Shown here one piece after another: positions 1 to 11,945 of a stretch of 64,000 nucleotides of DNA (position 1 is the first letter of the stretch; each line of letters starts with the position of its first letter). Source of the stretch: Paramecium octaurelia (taxonomy: Eukaryota; Ciliophora; Oligohymenophorea; Peniculida; Parameciidae); the NCBI GenBank assembly GCA_905182995.1, contig CAJJDP010000048.1, positions 372,001 to 436,000 of the forward strand. Reading direction: 5' to 3'. The position numbers and the translations under genes are program-made. The notes under the pieces were generated by a model that saw only the letters and a list, made by a program, of their open reading frames with translations, did not search any database and had not been told where the DNA came from.

Positions 1-114
1 GCCAGAATATCGAATGATACCTAAACGTATTGACCTTACTGTAAGATTCCATTCTAATTTTCAAAAATATTCAAACATTCATGCCCTTCAAGTGTAAACT
101 TGAACTCTAGTTTT

Positions 115-430
115 TCAAAATGACAGTTGATTCACCTCATAAAAATAAATAAATAAATTATAAAACTAAAATAAAGCGCTAATTAAAAATAAAATAAATA
201 TGTGAGTTGGGATATTTACAAAGCTATTTATTTAATTATTAAAGAATTATATATTTTATAGTTGAAAGCCACTTAGGTCAAGAATAATTTTAGCTTGGGG
301 TTCATCAATTCCTAATGCGATTAGAATTTCTGTCTGAAGTTTAAGAGATCTAAATAACTCAAGAGCAAGAACCAACTTCAACTATTTAGAAACTGTCCCA
401 ATTATTATCTTATATATATCAGTTTATCTT
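115..430 (-). pseudogene. Possible 3' part of a minus-strand gene or remnant
   Basis: On the minus strand a frame closed by TGA at 117-115 contains protein-like sequence, including IALGIDEPQAKIILDLSGF, followed by a more hydrophobic AT-rich tail. Upstream, to about position 1000, other protein-like pieces (for example EQQNAAFGLGINDDED near 680-720) lie in different frames and are separated by TGA codons. I could not join them with introns. Either this is a multi-intron gene I failed to splice or a decaying copy. No family is recognised. Confidence 0.3.
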
Positions 431-1589
431 TATGATAATAAATTTTCAGATGAATTTTATAGAATTAAATCAATAATTTATTTGCAGTCCCTAATATTAT
501 TATTATAGTATCATTTTATAAATCCCTTATGAAAATATCTTTAAGTGATTACTATACCTACAATATTCAGAAAAATTTTGACCAAACCAATAAATTGAGA
601 AATTCGGATAACATTGAATAATAGCTAACACAAGGAGGACTATCATTCAGTTTTTATTTTTTTATTTGAAATATCTTCATCATCATTTATACCTAGTCCA
701 AATGCCGCATTTTATTGCTCTATTATCTGTATTAGGAGAGCCTATCAAGAATTTGTAGCCTCAGTTCAAGCTGTTGTAACGTCTTCAGAATTGTTATAAT
801 TATCTACCTGGATTTTAATATTATCATAAATGATATCGTATGCATAAGAAATAGAGAATGGGAAAGTCAATTACATGTTATCCTAAGACGCTCAGGCATA
901 TTCTGCATATTAAGTAATAGAATAAGCCAGAATTAAAAACACATAGACATGTTAACTGTCAAATATTACAAAGAGTTTGCTTCTTTATCTAAGGACTATT
1001 AACTTCCTACCCTATTAAAATGCTTTCATTTTTACAAATTTGAAACATAGTTTTATTTAGAATTTATAATTCCAAATTATTATACTTATTTGTAATTTTA
1101 TGAAAATTGAAATGAAAAACAGTTGATAAAATAATTTATGTTGTAAGAAGATTGTGGTTCTAATATTGAAATTGGGTTATTTATGTATGGATAAATATTT
1201 AACAAAAATTGCATAGTAATAAAAGGAAAACCAAAATTAATAAGTAATTCACATTATTTTAGCAATCATCTATTATTTGTTGAATTTTAAAAGATAAACA
1301 TTAAAGAAATTTATTAGGCAAACCATTTATATTTGAGAAGAATTGAAATAGAGAACTCCAATAATAAATCAAAGTTACAACAGAAGTTAAGTTTCATCTT
1401 AATATAACCTCTCAAACTATAATGTAACGAAATTACATAGATTTCAGTTTAAATTGAATTTTTTAAATTAATTACAATTAATAATTTTATAGGTATGATG
1501 ATAGTATCATTATTATTATTACCAAAATTACATGTTTATAATTTTACATTTATAAAAAGATTAAAAAACTTAAAAGGATATTGAAAATT
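431..1589. other. AT-rich stretch without a supported gene
   Basis: Only short, frame-shifted, protein-like pieces on the minus strand (up to about 1000) are visible. From about 1020 to 1590 the sequence is AT-rich with nothing I can call. Confidence 0.4.
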
Positions 1590-1661
1590 AAATAGATCAA
1601 ATATTATATTTTAAAAATCATTTTATCTATTAAATAGAAATAATGTATTAATATTCTAATT

Positions 1662-4600
1662 TCAATGTGTTACTTCAAACATAATATTCCTAATCGCTCC
1701 TTTGAATTATGATTTTTTTGGCTTGATTAATTAATAAATTTATTTAAGTTTATTATAAAACTGATAAATACAATTAAATAAAGGACCTAATAATCCTAAC
1801 ATTAAGCAACCTATTTATAAAAAACCGATTCTTATTATTTAATCAGGAGTAAAATGATTGTTAAAATCTTTACAAAATGACAAATTAAATAATGTAAATA
1901 ATATTACCGGAACTTCCACACAAAAGATATTCATCATTTCTAAGTTAGTAGTTGTAATCTTGAGAATCGATATAAACCCTATATACATACAAGTGGAAAA
2001 AGAGAGCATTATGCATTATGTTATAGAGCAATCTTGCATTCTAATTAAAATTAACACAAAGATACACTTTTTTAACAAAATAATTGACTAATGCTGTTAA
2101 TTTCTTAATTTTTTGAAATCTATGATATTATTGTGTGTCCTTAAATTTTTCACTACAATACTTATTCCTATTACAAGATATATCAAACAAACTACATATG
2201 AGACCAAAGGTCTAATTCCTGATTATTTGTTAAAGGTCAGATACAATAGAACCTTGAAACTTAGATCCCAAGCATTAGCATAATAACAATTTATTATCAA
2301 ATTGATGATATCAAAATGTTAATAGTTCTTTATATATTGATTAATTTAATATAGTTTAATTGCAATCCACTCAACTGCTTTTGATTTTAGCTTTCTGACA
2401 AAATAAATGAAATTTGAAGTAAAACATGATTTTAAACAAAACTTGAGATAAATTTTAAAAGTAATCAATAGTGAAAAGAATACAATGACCTACATAAATT
2501 AACTCTAAATATTAGTTATTAAATCAGCATTAATTTAGTACTGATAAAACTTGCCAAAACACTAAATTACATTACCCCCTAACTAATCTTCAAAATTATC
2601 TTTAATTCCCAGAAATTATAAAATTGGATCCACAGATATCAATTCAGAAGATTTAAAATAAATATTAAGATTTTCTGGATATTCTACATTTATAAACTTC
2701 AAATATGAGTAAAATTATAATGTATCTAAGATTTCTAAAAATTATTAGGGAGACCCAAGAAGAAATGCAAAAATAGCGAAACCTCCTAATGCAAGCATAA
2801 GATTATAACCAAATTTTTAGAAATTCTGAGAAACTTCTACTTATGCTTGATTTAAAACTAAAGGGGCGGTTAATACAATTTATGCTGATGATGGTGGTAC
2901 TGGTAAATCGTTTTCATCCAATAAAATAAGATCGACCTTAACATCCAAAATTGGGTTTTGTGAGAGTTGCTTATTAATTTCAATTTTTAATTCATAATTT
3001 ATATTTCTAGTCTCATTTGAGACTATTTCTATTACAGGAAAAATACTTATGTTATAATAAGTAGGATCAATGTTAATTGAATTAAAATTAAAATCTAAAA
3101 AGTTTACATCTTATTAATCTAGTTTAACTTTTTTAGTATATGATAGTTTAACATATTGTTTGTTAAGAGTTGAATTTAAGAATTCAATTTAAATTTTAGT
3201 AGTTGGGAAACATAAACTTAATTATGAAATGGATTCTATACAATTCCAATTCTGTTCAATATTGCATTAATTTGAACATCCATCAGAAATGATCCTATTT
3301 CCATCATCACATTCTTCATCGTTGTTTTTAATTCCATTTCCACAAGATAAACACTTATTATTTTCCAAAAGATAATCTGGTTGACATTCTAGACAAAGAT
3401 TCCCATCACAAACTAAGCAATTATTCTTACATTCAATCTTTTATTCAAATTGTTGTGATTAAATCTCTTCACTTTAATTAATGATTGCAACCTTTTGAAT
3501 ACATTGACCATTTATAAATTCTTCTTCAGCTTTGCATTTATCTTAACAGTTGCCAGATTCACAAACTTTACAGCCAAATCTACATTAAAATTAACATTCA
3601 TAACAACCATCATATTTAATATCATTTCCATCATCACATTCCTCTAATCCATTTATGACTATTTTATCACCGCATATTGGTTCACATGCATGATGTACCA
3701 GTTTGAAATTTGGTTCACATATGATACAATTTAATTCCTTATCACAAAATTAACAAAATAATCCGCATTAAAATTAACATTCATGGCATCCATCATCAAT
3801 AGATTGATTTCCATCATCACACTATTCATAAGAATATAATGCCACTTATTTATCTCCACAAATTTGCTAACATTTATGATCAACCAACTACCATCCGTCA
3901 AAACAAGCATAGCATTTATCTTAAAGACATATTAAACATTCTAATTAGCAGTTTTATACACAATTATAACAATTATTATTTTATAAGCTAACTAAATCTT
4001 AACAATTACAAATTTCAACACATTGTCTTTTGCTGGGTGATAATTTATAACCTTTATTACATTCAGTTAAACTATCTTAGTAATAACCTCGATTAAATTA
4101 ATAATCAGAAAAGTAAGAATTCAAAAAACTTGAAACTATGTTTAATCCATAATAATTATTTTTTAGTATCTAATATAATTATGAAGATTATTGCAGAATT
4201 GATTGTTATTGAGAGGTAGGTTAGTATTAATAACCAGTATTTTCAAAATAATTAATGTTAGATACACACCTATTTTCTATATAAAAATAGGATTATTCGC
4301 ATTCTTAACATATTCCAAAAACACAAAGGATGCAATTTAATGGGCAAGAAAATTAACAATTATGGCAACCATCATATGGGATAGAATTACCATCATCACA
4401 AACTTCATTTAACATTAACATATTATCACCACAGATGGGAATACAAGTATTTTTTGTGTGTAAATACCATCCATCTAAACAATTGATGCAGATTCCTTTT
4501 ACACAATTACTACAACCCTAATTACAATCGTATTGATTAGAAAAGCATCCATCAAATGGCAAAATATTAAGGTCTTTGCATTAATAATCTTCAATTATAT

Positions 4601-5614
4601 CAGTAAATAATGAAAAATCTCTTATTCCAAACCAAGAAGTAGTGCCATCTGCTGAAGTTGTAATCTCTATTCTCAGATTTTGATTATTATGCACAAAGTC
4701 TGATATTTATAGTTATATAACAATGAACTTGCTGCATATTATAACTGAAGAATCTACATAAGAATTTGAAATTTGAGTTATTAACAATTAGTTATCAATT
4801 TTGAAATCTATTGTTGGTGTAGCTTTATTGAATATTAAGACTTTGAAATTCAAACTAATCTTATTATGAACCTACAAAAGGAAATCTTTAATAAAATAAT
4901 TCCCTGTTGATCTTAAATAATTGAAATCTATATATATTTATTATTAATACCTGTACATTGTTCTCTCTATTAGGAAGCTATGCCATTAGTCATCCATCCA
5001 TCTTCAAAAGATATGGAGGAGAAAAATATTTGATTAAGCGATTAATAAGCTAATTCCCAAATCTTTTGAGTAATATTTATGGCATTTAAATTAAATTCAG
5101 AAAATCCCCATGATTACCAATCAGAGACCATTGTAATTTAAACTGAAGAACTTGAGTGAACTATATTTTCAGATATTTCATATGATCCATATGATGAACA
5201 ATCGTTTGTAAAACTGTGTAGTGAAGTTTAGATTAAAAGATAAAGTTCGTTGTCAACATACAAATAGAACGAATAGTTAACAGAGTATACCCTATTTAAA
5301 TAATTTTATAATTACATCCAAAGTCTAAATGACAGGTTGATTAAATCATGTGATGGAAGCTCAAAAGTTTTTGATGTTAAGCTATTAAACTCGTAGTTTG
5401 TGCACTCAGACATAATTAATACGTTTTTTAATCCACAATTTATCACAGTATAACCATGAGTATCCCTTTAGTAAATATTCCAATCTAAATATAACAATAA
5501 CATACCAAAATTTGCAGATGTAAACGTTCCATAAAAATTACTATAAATTAGTTGAGACCTACAAATTGTTATTAATAGAATAGTAAAATTCACAAAGAAA
5601 ACTCGACATTTCAT
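1662..5614 (-). CDS. Cysteine-rich multi-pass membrane surface protein (copy A)
   Basis: With TAA/TAG as Gln this is one gene of about 1,300 aa. The start MKCRVFFVNFTILLITIC resembles a signal peptide. An N-terminal ectodomain is followed by a Cys-rich region with at least four C-D-D-G-N...D-G-C...C units, the DUF4215 / Myxococcus-type Cys-rich repeat. The last 400 or so residues hold several hydrophobic membrane segments. A 23-nt intron at 4928-4950 is required to keep frame; a second 21-nt GT..AG segment at 5485-5505 is optional. The stop is TGA (1664-1662). The product probably sits on the cell surface or an internal membrane. Its function is unknown; the mirror copy is at 14160-19174. Confidence 0.85.
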
Positions 5615-5884
5615 TGTTTATATCACTTAGTTCTAATAATATTAAATTTATATTATTTAAATGCTTATCTATTTATATAAAATCATATTTATTTAATATA
5701 TTAATTCACCCTATTCTTTTGATTTAAAATCATCTTCAAAATTAAAAATATTTGAGGTATAATTAGTTATGTTATACTCTAAATTATTAATATATATTTT
5801 ACTATAAAAAAGATACTAATGTTAAAACTATTTTATTCTAAATTTGAATGACTTGTATTTTGTTAACATATATACAGCATAGAA

Positions 5885-5965
5885 GTCAGCTTGGCCGAAT
5901 GGTTAAGGTGATGGACTAGAAATCCATTGGGTTTACCCGTGTAGGTTCGAATCCTGCAGCTGACG
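5885..5965 (+). tRNA. tRNA-Ser (anticodon AGA)
   Basis: An 81-nt class II tRNA. The seven-base acceptor stem GTCAGCT pairs with AGCTGAC, and G at 5965 is the discriminator. The anticodon stem ATGGA/TCCAT frames the loop CTAGAAA (anticodon AGA, reading UCU). A long variable arm and the T-loop GGTTCGAATCC follow. A run of seven T starts two bases later. The gene lies about 270 bp upstream of the copy A surface protein, on the opposite strand. A decayed copy sits in mirror position at 13831-13911. Confidence 0.96.
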
Positions 5966-5966
5966 A

Positions 5967-5973
5967 TTTTTTT
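5967..5973 (+). terminator. Pol III T-run terminator of tRNA-Ser
   Basis: Seven consecutive T immediately downstream of the tRNA discriminator base, the usual RNA polymerase III stop signal. Confidence 0.7.
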
Positions 5974-5989
5974 ATAAAATCTATATAAA

Positions 5990-6646
5990 TTTTGATATCA
6001 TTTTTGGGTTTTTATTAATTTTTCAATAAACTTATATATTTGAATATGAATGCGATTTTAAATATTCTCTGAGAAGGTTTATTTAGCATTAACTTCTTAA
6101 AGTTATTTAACATTTTATACAAATTTCCAATTTTTCTGGATTGGAAAATTTATATAGTAGTATTTTTTTTTTATTTATATAATTTGAATGATTGCATTCT
6201 TTTTTTGGCCATTTCTGTTTTGTGATCCTTTAAGTACTTCATATTTTTAATAAAATAATTATGGAAATTTTAATCTTTGAGTGATTATTTTAATTTAATG
6301 ATTTTCCGGGGTAATAATTATAAGCCTCCTAACCTTTTCATAGAGTTGTAAGAATTAATTCTGGCAATTTTTCACTAAATTGTAATAAATTATTGCTATA
6401 AATACTTATTGAAATAAATATATGAGAATATCATTTAATCTATAAATACAGAATTTAAGATTTTATTTCAAAAAAGATTGTTGACACTAATAATTGTATT
6501 TATATTTATCCAACTTTTACAAAATGACTTTACTTTTGCTATAATTAAAAATCCTAATATATGAGAAAAAATAAGAAATTATATTTAAATTATTTATAAT
6601 ATATGTTGCATTAATACCTACATTAGTACTTTTGTTCTAGAATTCA
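5990..6646. other. Intergenic AT-rich region
   Basis: No supported coding frame. It separates the left arm of the inverted duplication from the 3' end of the next minus-strand gene. Confidence 0.5.
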
Positions 6647-7417
6647 TCAAACTAATCCTTCCATTTCTTAATCATATTATTATAACGTTTATTGAATATC
6701 ATTTAGTACTTGTTTAAACTCCAATATAATTATTAAATCTTTATGATTTTCTTGTTAATTCGTTCTAAATTTAGGAGTTTTATCTTTTAATTTCTTTATT
6801 TTCGCATGACTATTATTAGTCTGCTTTGTATTCTTAAGATCTTAAAGCCGCTTATTATAAGTGTTTCTCATGTTCTTAAGACTTTCTAAAATTTATTGTT
6901 TACTCAAGAGTTTTTAGCTCTTTTTTTAAGGCATCTAATCAGAAAAAATTACTTCTTCTTCAGTATCCTCCTAAATGATTGGTTAGACAACATCTGATTT
7001 TACATTTCTCTTAGGTTCATAAACATAAGAAATTTATTGATTTTGTAAGTCTGATCTTCCTTTACCTATCTTCTCCTAAACTGAAAATTAAGATTAAGCT
7101 TCTTTAACTTCTCTTTATAAGTTTTCAAGAAGGCTTTTTAATAATTGAGCTTCATAATCTGAAATCTTAATTTCAATGTAACTTGAATGAGTGTCTGAGG
7201 ATATTTTAGAGATATGAGAATCCTTTTCTATTCCATCTAACAAGGTGTCAAAATAAGTTTCTTCTTGAAAATTGTTTTATTTAAATTGATCATTTTTTGG
7301 TTTTCTCTCCTTATTTTTTAAAATGAAGATCAATCTTTATAGTATGTGATCTTTCTCATCGGTAGTCATGTTAATTTATAGTTGTTATTGTTATTGCTAT
7401 TGTTGTTGTTGTTGCAT
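6647..7417 (-). CDS. Coiled-coil protein with polyglutamine N-terminus
   Basis: A single-exon gene of 256 aa ending at TGA (6649-6647). It opens with M followed by ten Gln (a mix of CAA, TAA and TAG), then INMTTDEKDH. A second in-frame Met at 7369 would remove the Gln tract. The rest is charged and helix-prone, including the run QKKSQKLLSKQQILESL, with acidic patches. No family is recognised. The Gln tract shows up on the plus strand as GTT/ATT triplets near 7380-7415. Confidence 0.75.
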
Positions 7418-7733
7418 TTGCTATGAAATATTTGAAGTTAAAAATAATAGAAAATATATTTCTATTAGAAAATGCCTCATATTTATGTTTCATTGTATTA
7501 TTAGAATTAAAGTAATAATTATCATAAATTAAGTAATACAAATAATTGGGAATCTTGTTAACAATGAAATTAAATGTTAAATATAAATATTTTGAATAAT
7601 AATCTCACAAAGGTGCTTTTTATTTGATCTTTTTAATTCCAGACTTTTTACTTTTTGTTTGAGCTATTACGTATACATAAATCTTAATTCTCAAATAATA
7701 TTCAATAATATGAATTATTTTTTGTTTAATATT

Positions 7734-8167
7734 ATGAATAAGTTGTTGTTGCTTTCCTTAATTATTTCAATTTCTTTGGCTTCTCTTGATGATTAGGATC
7801 TCATCGAGAAATATTCAATCAAAATACACTAAAGAGGTAGCCATGCCAACTATCCAGAGAAAGGTGACTAAGTCAAGGTGCATTATACAGTAATATTAAT
7901 TCAATACCTAAGGGTAAATTGCTCGATGGCACTAAATTCGATAGTAGCAAGGATAGAAATTAACCATTTGAATTCAGAGTAGGAGTTGGTCAAGTTATCA
8001 AATGTTGGGATGATGTTGTTTTAAATTTAACACTTGGTGATAAGGTCACAGTTATATGCCCATCTGCTACAGCATATGGAAATAGAGGAGCAGGAAGAGT
8101 CATTCCACCAAACTCAGATTTATAATTTGATATTGAAATGCTTGGATTTAGAGATTAAGAATTATGA
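7734..8167 (+). CDS. Secreted/ER FKBP-type peptidyl-prolyl isomerase
   Basis: After removing a 23-nt intron (7890-7912) this encodes 136 aa. A signal peptide (MNKLLLLSLIISISLA) precedes a full FKBP domain. Landmarks are GDQVKVHYTGKLLDGTKFD, RNQPFEFRVG, VIKCWD and the C-terminal IPPNSDLQFDIEML. An upstream in-frame ATG at 7710 is possible, but the signal peptide fits better from 7734. Expected role: proline isomerisation during folding in the ER or secretory pathway. The active-site pocket is mostly conserved, although the usual G-W-x-x-G/A reads CWDDV. Confidence 0.93.
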
Positions 8168-8385
8168 TGAATAATTATTGATGCAAATAAAATAAAGAGT
8201 ATATTTACACAAACATATATTTTATTAAAAACATCATCAATTAGAATAATAATTAATTTTGATTGTTTTATTCGATTTTGTGTATATTTAGATTGTTTAT
8301 TAACATAAAATCTGCCACTATGTAAATCCTAAAAGCTTAAGCAAATTTTATTTCATTTTTAATCAATGAATCAGCTTTTTTTCAT

Positions 8386-8883
8386 ATGAATTTGTACATT
8401 GCATTAAGCTTTGATAGGTCATAGGTACATTCAAGAGAGGTATTTCAATCTAATCAATAAGAAATATATATTTGTTATATCAAAGATTTAAAATATTGAT
8501 GATTTAGATTATATTAAAGTCAGGGTTTCATTGAATTTCATAGATCTAAAACTCTTAACTTATTTTACACAATAACTGTATCTTTATTCAAACTCAGAAG
8601 TAATCTACTATAATTCATCTATTTAATTCAGCACTCCTAAAGTTTGGTTTCTATTTTTTAGAATTACAGTTCTCCTCCTAAATTAAGTATTATATTTTTA
8701 ATAAATTCCTTTTTCCCTTAAACCTTTTAGCCTATCACCTCGTATTTTGATCTTTAATTTCTCTTATATTTCGGATTGGCATTTCGACAATATTATTGCA
8801 AAAATCAGTAAAAAAATAATTATAATTTATCAGCCTAATCAATAAATAGCTGGACAAATCTCTATTGCTTTAAAATTTCTTGA
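8386..8883 (+). CDS. Hypothetical protein with hydrophobic segments
   Basis: Two GT..AG segments (8440-8461, 22 nt; 8642-8661, 20 nt) must be removed to give a 151-aa frame starting MNLYIALSFDRSQ and ending at TGA 8881-8883. The middle (LNFIDLKLLTYFTQQLYLYS) and the end (FDLQFLLYFGLAFRQ) are rich in hydrophobic and aromatic residues. The second intron begins GTT, less usual here. No family is recognised and the model is tentative. Confidence 0.4.
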
Positions 8884-9080
8884 TGTCTCAGTAATAAAAT
8901 GTTTTAAACAATACCAAAGGATGAATAGAAGAATTTGGCCATTACAACATTTACTATATATATTTAATGAAGCAATAATTATTTCATATATTTTGATCTT
9001 AAAATAAAATTATCAGAATATGAAGGTAAATACTCAATTAAAAACATAAAATTTGAAAGTAATGTTGAAAATCTTCAAGG

Positions 9081-9266
9081 ATGCAAAATAATTTTGATGA
9101 TAGTTTAGAAAAATAAAAGAAAATGTTTACTTTAGAAGACATGATGAATTTTCCCTTCTTGTTACAATTTAAAAAGGTAAATTTTGATTTTGAATCATTT
9201 GAAAGGGATGAACAATGGATATTTAATTATTTTATGTTTAACATAATAAATTGCATACAAAAATGA
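9081..9266 (+). CDS. Possible small protein (61 aa)
   Basis: A short frame, MQNNFDDSLEKQKKMFTLED..., runs to a TGA without introns. It lies between the preceding tentative gene and the BI-1-like gene. It is too short to support by composition alone and may be chance or an exon of something larger. Confidence 0.3.
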
Positions 9267-9428
9267 TAATTGTTTATTAAATGTTCTGGAGTTTGGTATG
9301 AAGGATAAAGTTTCAAGGTTTAGGCGTTGATTTGTTAATTATATTAAAAAGAAATTAATATTATTTGATCATTTTAATTGAAAGCATAAACTTTACGAGA
9401 ATGTTATTATATATTTAAAATTAAGATC

Positions 9429-10409
9429 ATGCAAAATATGGAAATAGAACTCCAATAATCTCCTGTCTTAAATAATGGAGATGAGAAGAAGAAAAATAAT
9501 TATGTTCATATTCCAGTTTATGATGTGAAACCATCTTAGAATTACCCAAACTCAGAATAAAAAGTTGAGTCAGATGAATAAATAGTTTAAATAGATGAGC
9601 GGTGGTATGCTAAGAATGACAACTATAAACCATTATCAGCGGATCAAAGACCTGGGTTTATAAGAAAAGTATTTATTCATATAATATTAAACAAGGTTTA
9701 CAGTATAATGATATTGCAATTAATATTGACAGTTGTAGCTTGCTGCTTCTCTTATTTCTGTATTCCATACCGAGATTTCCAAAATGAGCATTCAGGTTGG
9801 GTTTATTTGGCAATCGCAATAGCAATCATCATTGAATTGATTTTATTGTGGATACCCAAATATTCGTGGAGAGTACCTCACAATTACTTGTTTCTCTTCG
9901 TTTTCACACTTGCTGAAAGTTACGTTATCTCTCAACTTTGTAGTTACGTTTTCAACAAATATAGTGAAGAAGGAGGTATACTGAATTCTAAATTAGGATT
10001 TATTGTTTTGATGGCTGCAGCCCTTACTCTAGCTGCTGTGATTGGACTCACTCTTTATGCATGCAAAACCAAAAAAGATTTCACTACTAAAGGTATTTAT
10101 AATACAAGATTATCCAAGGGGCATTCTTATTTATGGCAAGTACATCTCTATTTCTTTTTGCAATACTGTCAGGAGTGTATTATGATCAAGCAATGAGTTT
10201 ACTCTATTCATTGATTTCCAGCTTACTCTTTGGAGTCTATTTAATATATGATACTTAATTAATAATTGGAGGAAGTGTAATCAATAAATTTAATGTAGAC
10301 TCACAAATTATCAATTGATGACTACATTATTGGTGCCATGTTCATATACATTGATATTGTATACCTATTTGCTCACATAGTTTTAATTATTGTAGCATGT
10401 TTCAGATGA
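9429..10409 (+). CDS. BI-1 / LFG (TMBIM) family multi-pass membrane protein
   Basis: Three introns (9669-9695, 10093-10118, 10277-10298) give 301 aa. A Gln/charged cytosolic N-terminus ends in GFIRKVYSIMILQLILTVV, followed by about seven membrane helices. Family landmarks include LTLYACKTKKDFT, SGVYYDQAM, YLIYDTQLIIGG and LSIDDYIIGAMFIYIDI. The TMBIM/lifeguard family forms Ca2+-leak-type channels in ER, Golgi or other membranes and modulates cell death. A diverged paralogue at 37341-38364 shares two intron positions and phases. Confidence 0.92.
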
Positions 10410-10568
10410 AAAACAAGAATGAAACTCATATTCATTACAATTTATTATGATATCTTTTTCTACCAACTTAATCTAACAGTTATTAAATAAATAAATCAAT
10501 TTAAATAAACAAATCAAACATCTGTTTTAAATATTTCCTGTTTTCTCCCATCATCATTGTATATAGAT

Positions 10569-10732
10569 TCACTTGAATCCGATACCATTTATATCATATT
10601 CCTTAATTTACTTTACAAATCTATCAATCTATCTATTTCAGCACAATGTAAGATTATTACCTGTTATTTTATTTAGAATTTCATTTACTTTTTATCAAAA
10701 TCTTAATATTATTACTTGATTACTTCATTCAT
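10569..10732 (-). CDS. Possible small minus-strand peptide or exon (43 aa)
   Basis: One reading gives MNEVIKQQYQDFDKK... with a 32-nt GT..AG segment removed, ending GIGFK-TGA. A competing splice in the same place gives another open reading. Helix-prone and charged. It may be the last exon of an eroded gene. Confidence 0.25.
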
Positions 10733-11272
10733 TCATCCGATCCAATTCGATTATGAGCAGAATCAATTTTTATTACAATCAACATATTATACAATTTTGT
10801 TTTAGATTTCTCTCTCTTATTACTGTTTTTTTATAATTTATTAATAATTCTATTCTAAATCACTATTTTAAGAATCTATTCTCTTCAGTTTTTATTCTGT
10901 AAATTATAAATTTTCCAGTTAAGAATTATAAACTTTAAAAATTCTTTATAATCCTTCTGTTACTTAACTAAAGCATTATTAAAATGAGTTTTCATTCTTT
11001 TATTCTTCTAATGAAAAATAATTTAAAAATAAATAATACATTTAATACTCTTCATCAAAAAATACAAAAATTGAACTTTTTATTTTCTATTCCAACCGTG
11101 TTTTCAAAATAAAATTATAAAGTTAAGTTTAAGTTTGAATTGCGATTATTAAGTTGTATTCTTAAAATTTTAGAAAGCTTAACCATTAAATTTTTTTTTT
11201 ATAATAAATAAATTTCTTTGTATATTAAAATTTAATATTCACAAAGAATATGATTTAATCTTTATATCATCA
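10733..11272. other. Intergenic AT-rich region
   Basis: No supported gene seen on either strand. Confidence 0.45.
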
Positions 11273-11281
11273 ATGACATAA

Positions 11282-11547
11282 ATGACAGAAAATTCAATCT
11301 CATAAAAGGTAAAGTTTGGTTTGTTTAATTTCTTTTGATTAAGCATTTGGCTAATCGAATTAAAATTAATAAATATAATTGTAATTTGCATATTGGTAAT
11401 AATACTTCTCATAGGATATTAGAAAGGACACATGTATATTCATAATGGTTTTATAAAGAAAAGGAATTAAAGATATGGAAAATTAAAGAAGGTTAATACT
11501 TATTAATTTAAGAGGAAAGACAAGATAGATATATCCAAGATTTGTGA
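11282..11547 (+). CDS. Hypothetical small protein (76 aa)
   Basis: Removing a 35-nt intron (11309-11343) gives a clean frame: MTENSISQK, then HLANRIKINKYNCNLHI, then THVYSQWFYKEKELKIWKI, stopping at TGA 11545-11547. A start nine bases upstream (11273) is equally possible. Composition looks coding, but an alternative frame over the same stretch is also open, so the model is tentative. No family recognised. Confidence 0.4.
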
Positions 11548-11945
11548 AACATTCTTAGTTAAAGAGGAGTAACAACGAATCCCATTCTACTTGCGATATA
11601 TTTCTTTGCTCATTAGATAATGGGTAGTTCATGGCTCTCCTATTGTGAATATTAATAGAATAATTTGTATCTAAAATTAATTTAAGAATCGGAGTTTTAG
11701 AATTATGTTAAGTATTCATTAACGATTTTAGAGTAGATAAATGAAGTATATTTGATATTTGAAACAATACAAAGAAATTGAAATGCTTAGAACTTTATAG
11801 GTAAATTTTTAAAAATAAAAAAAATTAACAAAAAGATAAAGTATTTTCTTTAGTTATTTAGAATCTATATAAATAAAATATTTGTATATGGTCATTGCTC
11901 TATTAAATTGATTCTTTCAAATTTTATTAAATTATCTGGTCAACA
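11548..11945. other. Region without a supported gene
   Basis: An open, protein-like piece continues on the plus strand to about 11755 in another frame. No consistent gene emerges. Confidence 0.35.

Larger units (their letters stand above)
1590..5990. repeat. Left arm of a large inverted duplication
   Basis: This arm is the reverse complement of about 13800-19245, with many mismatches but co-linear throughout: the same surface-protein gene, the same intron positions, the same start region and the same neighbouring tRNA. Similarity fades near 1590 and just past the tRNA near 5990. The right arm is about 1 kb longer because of a tandem-repeat array at 15530-16636. Confidence 0.9.

Noticed and set aside
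1858-2091. Plus-strand open frame of 77 aa, and its mirror at 18745-18966 on the minus strand
   Set aside because: Both are antisense to the C-terminal membrane region of the two surface-protein copies, whose spliced frames are continuous; the antisense frames are shadows.
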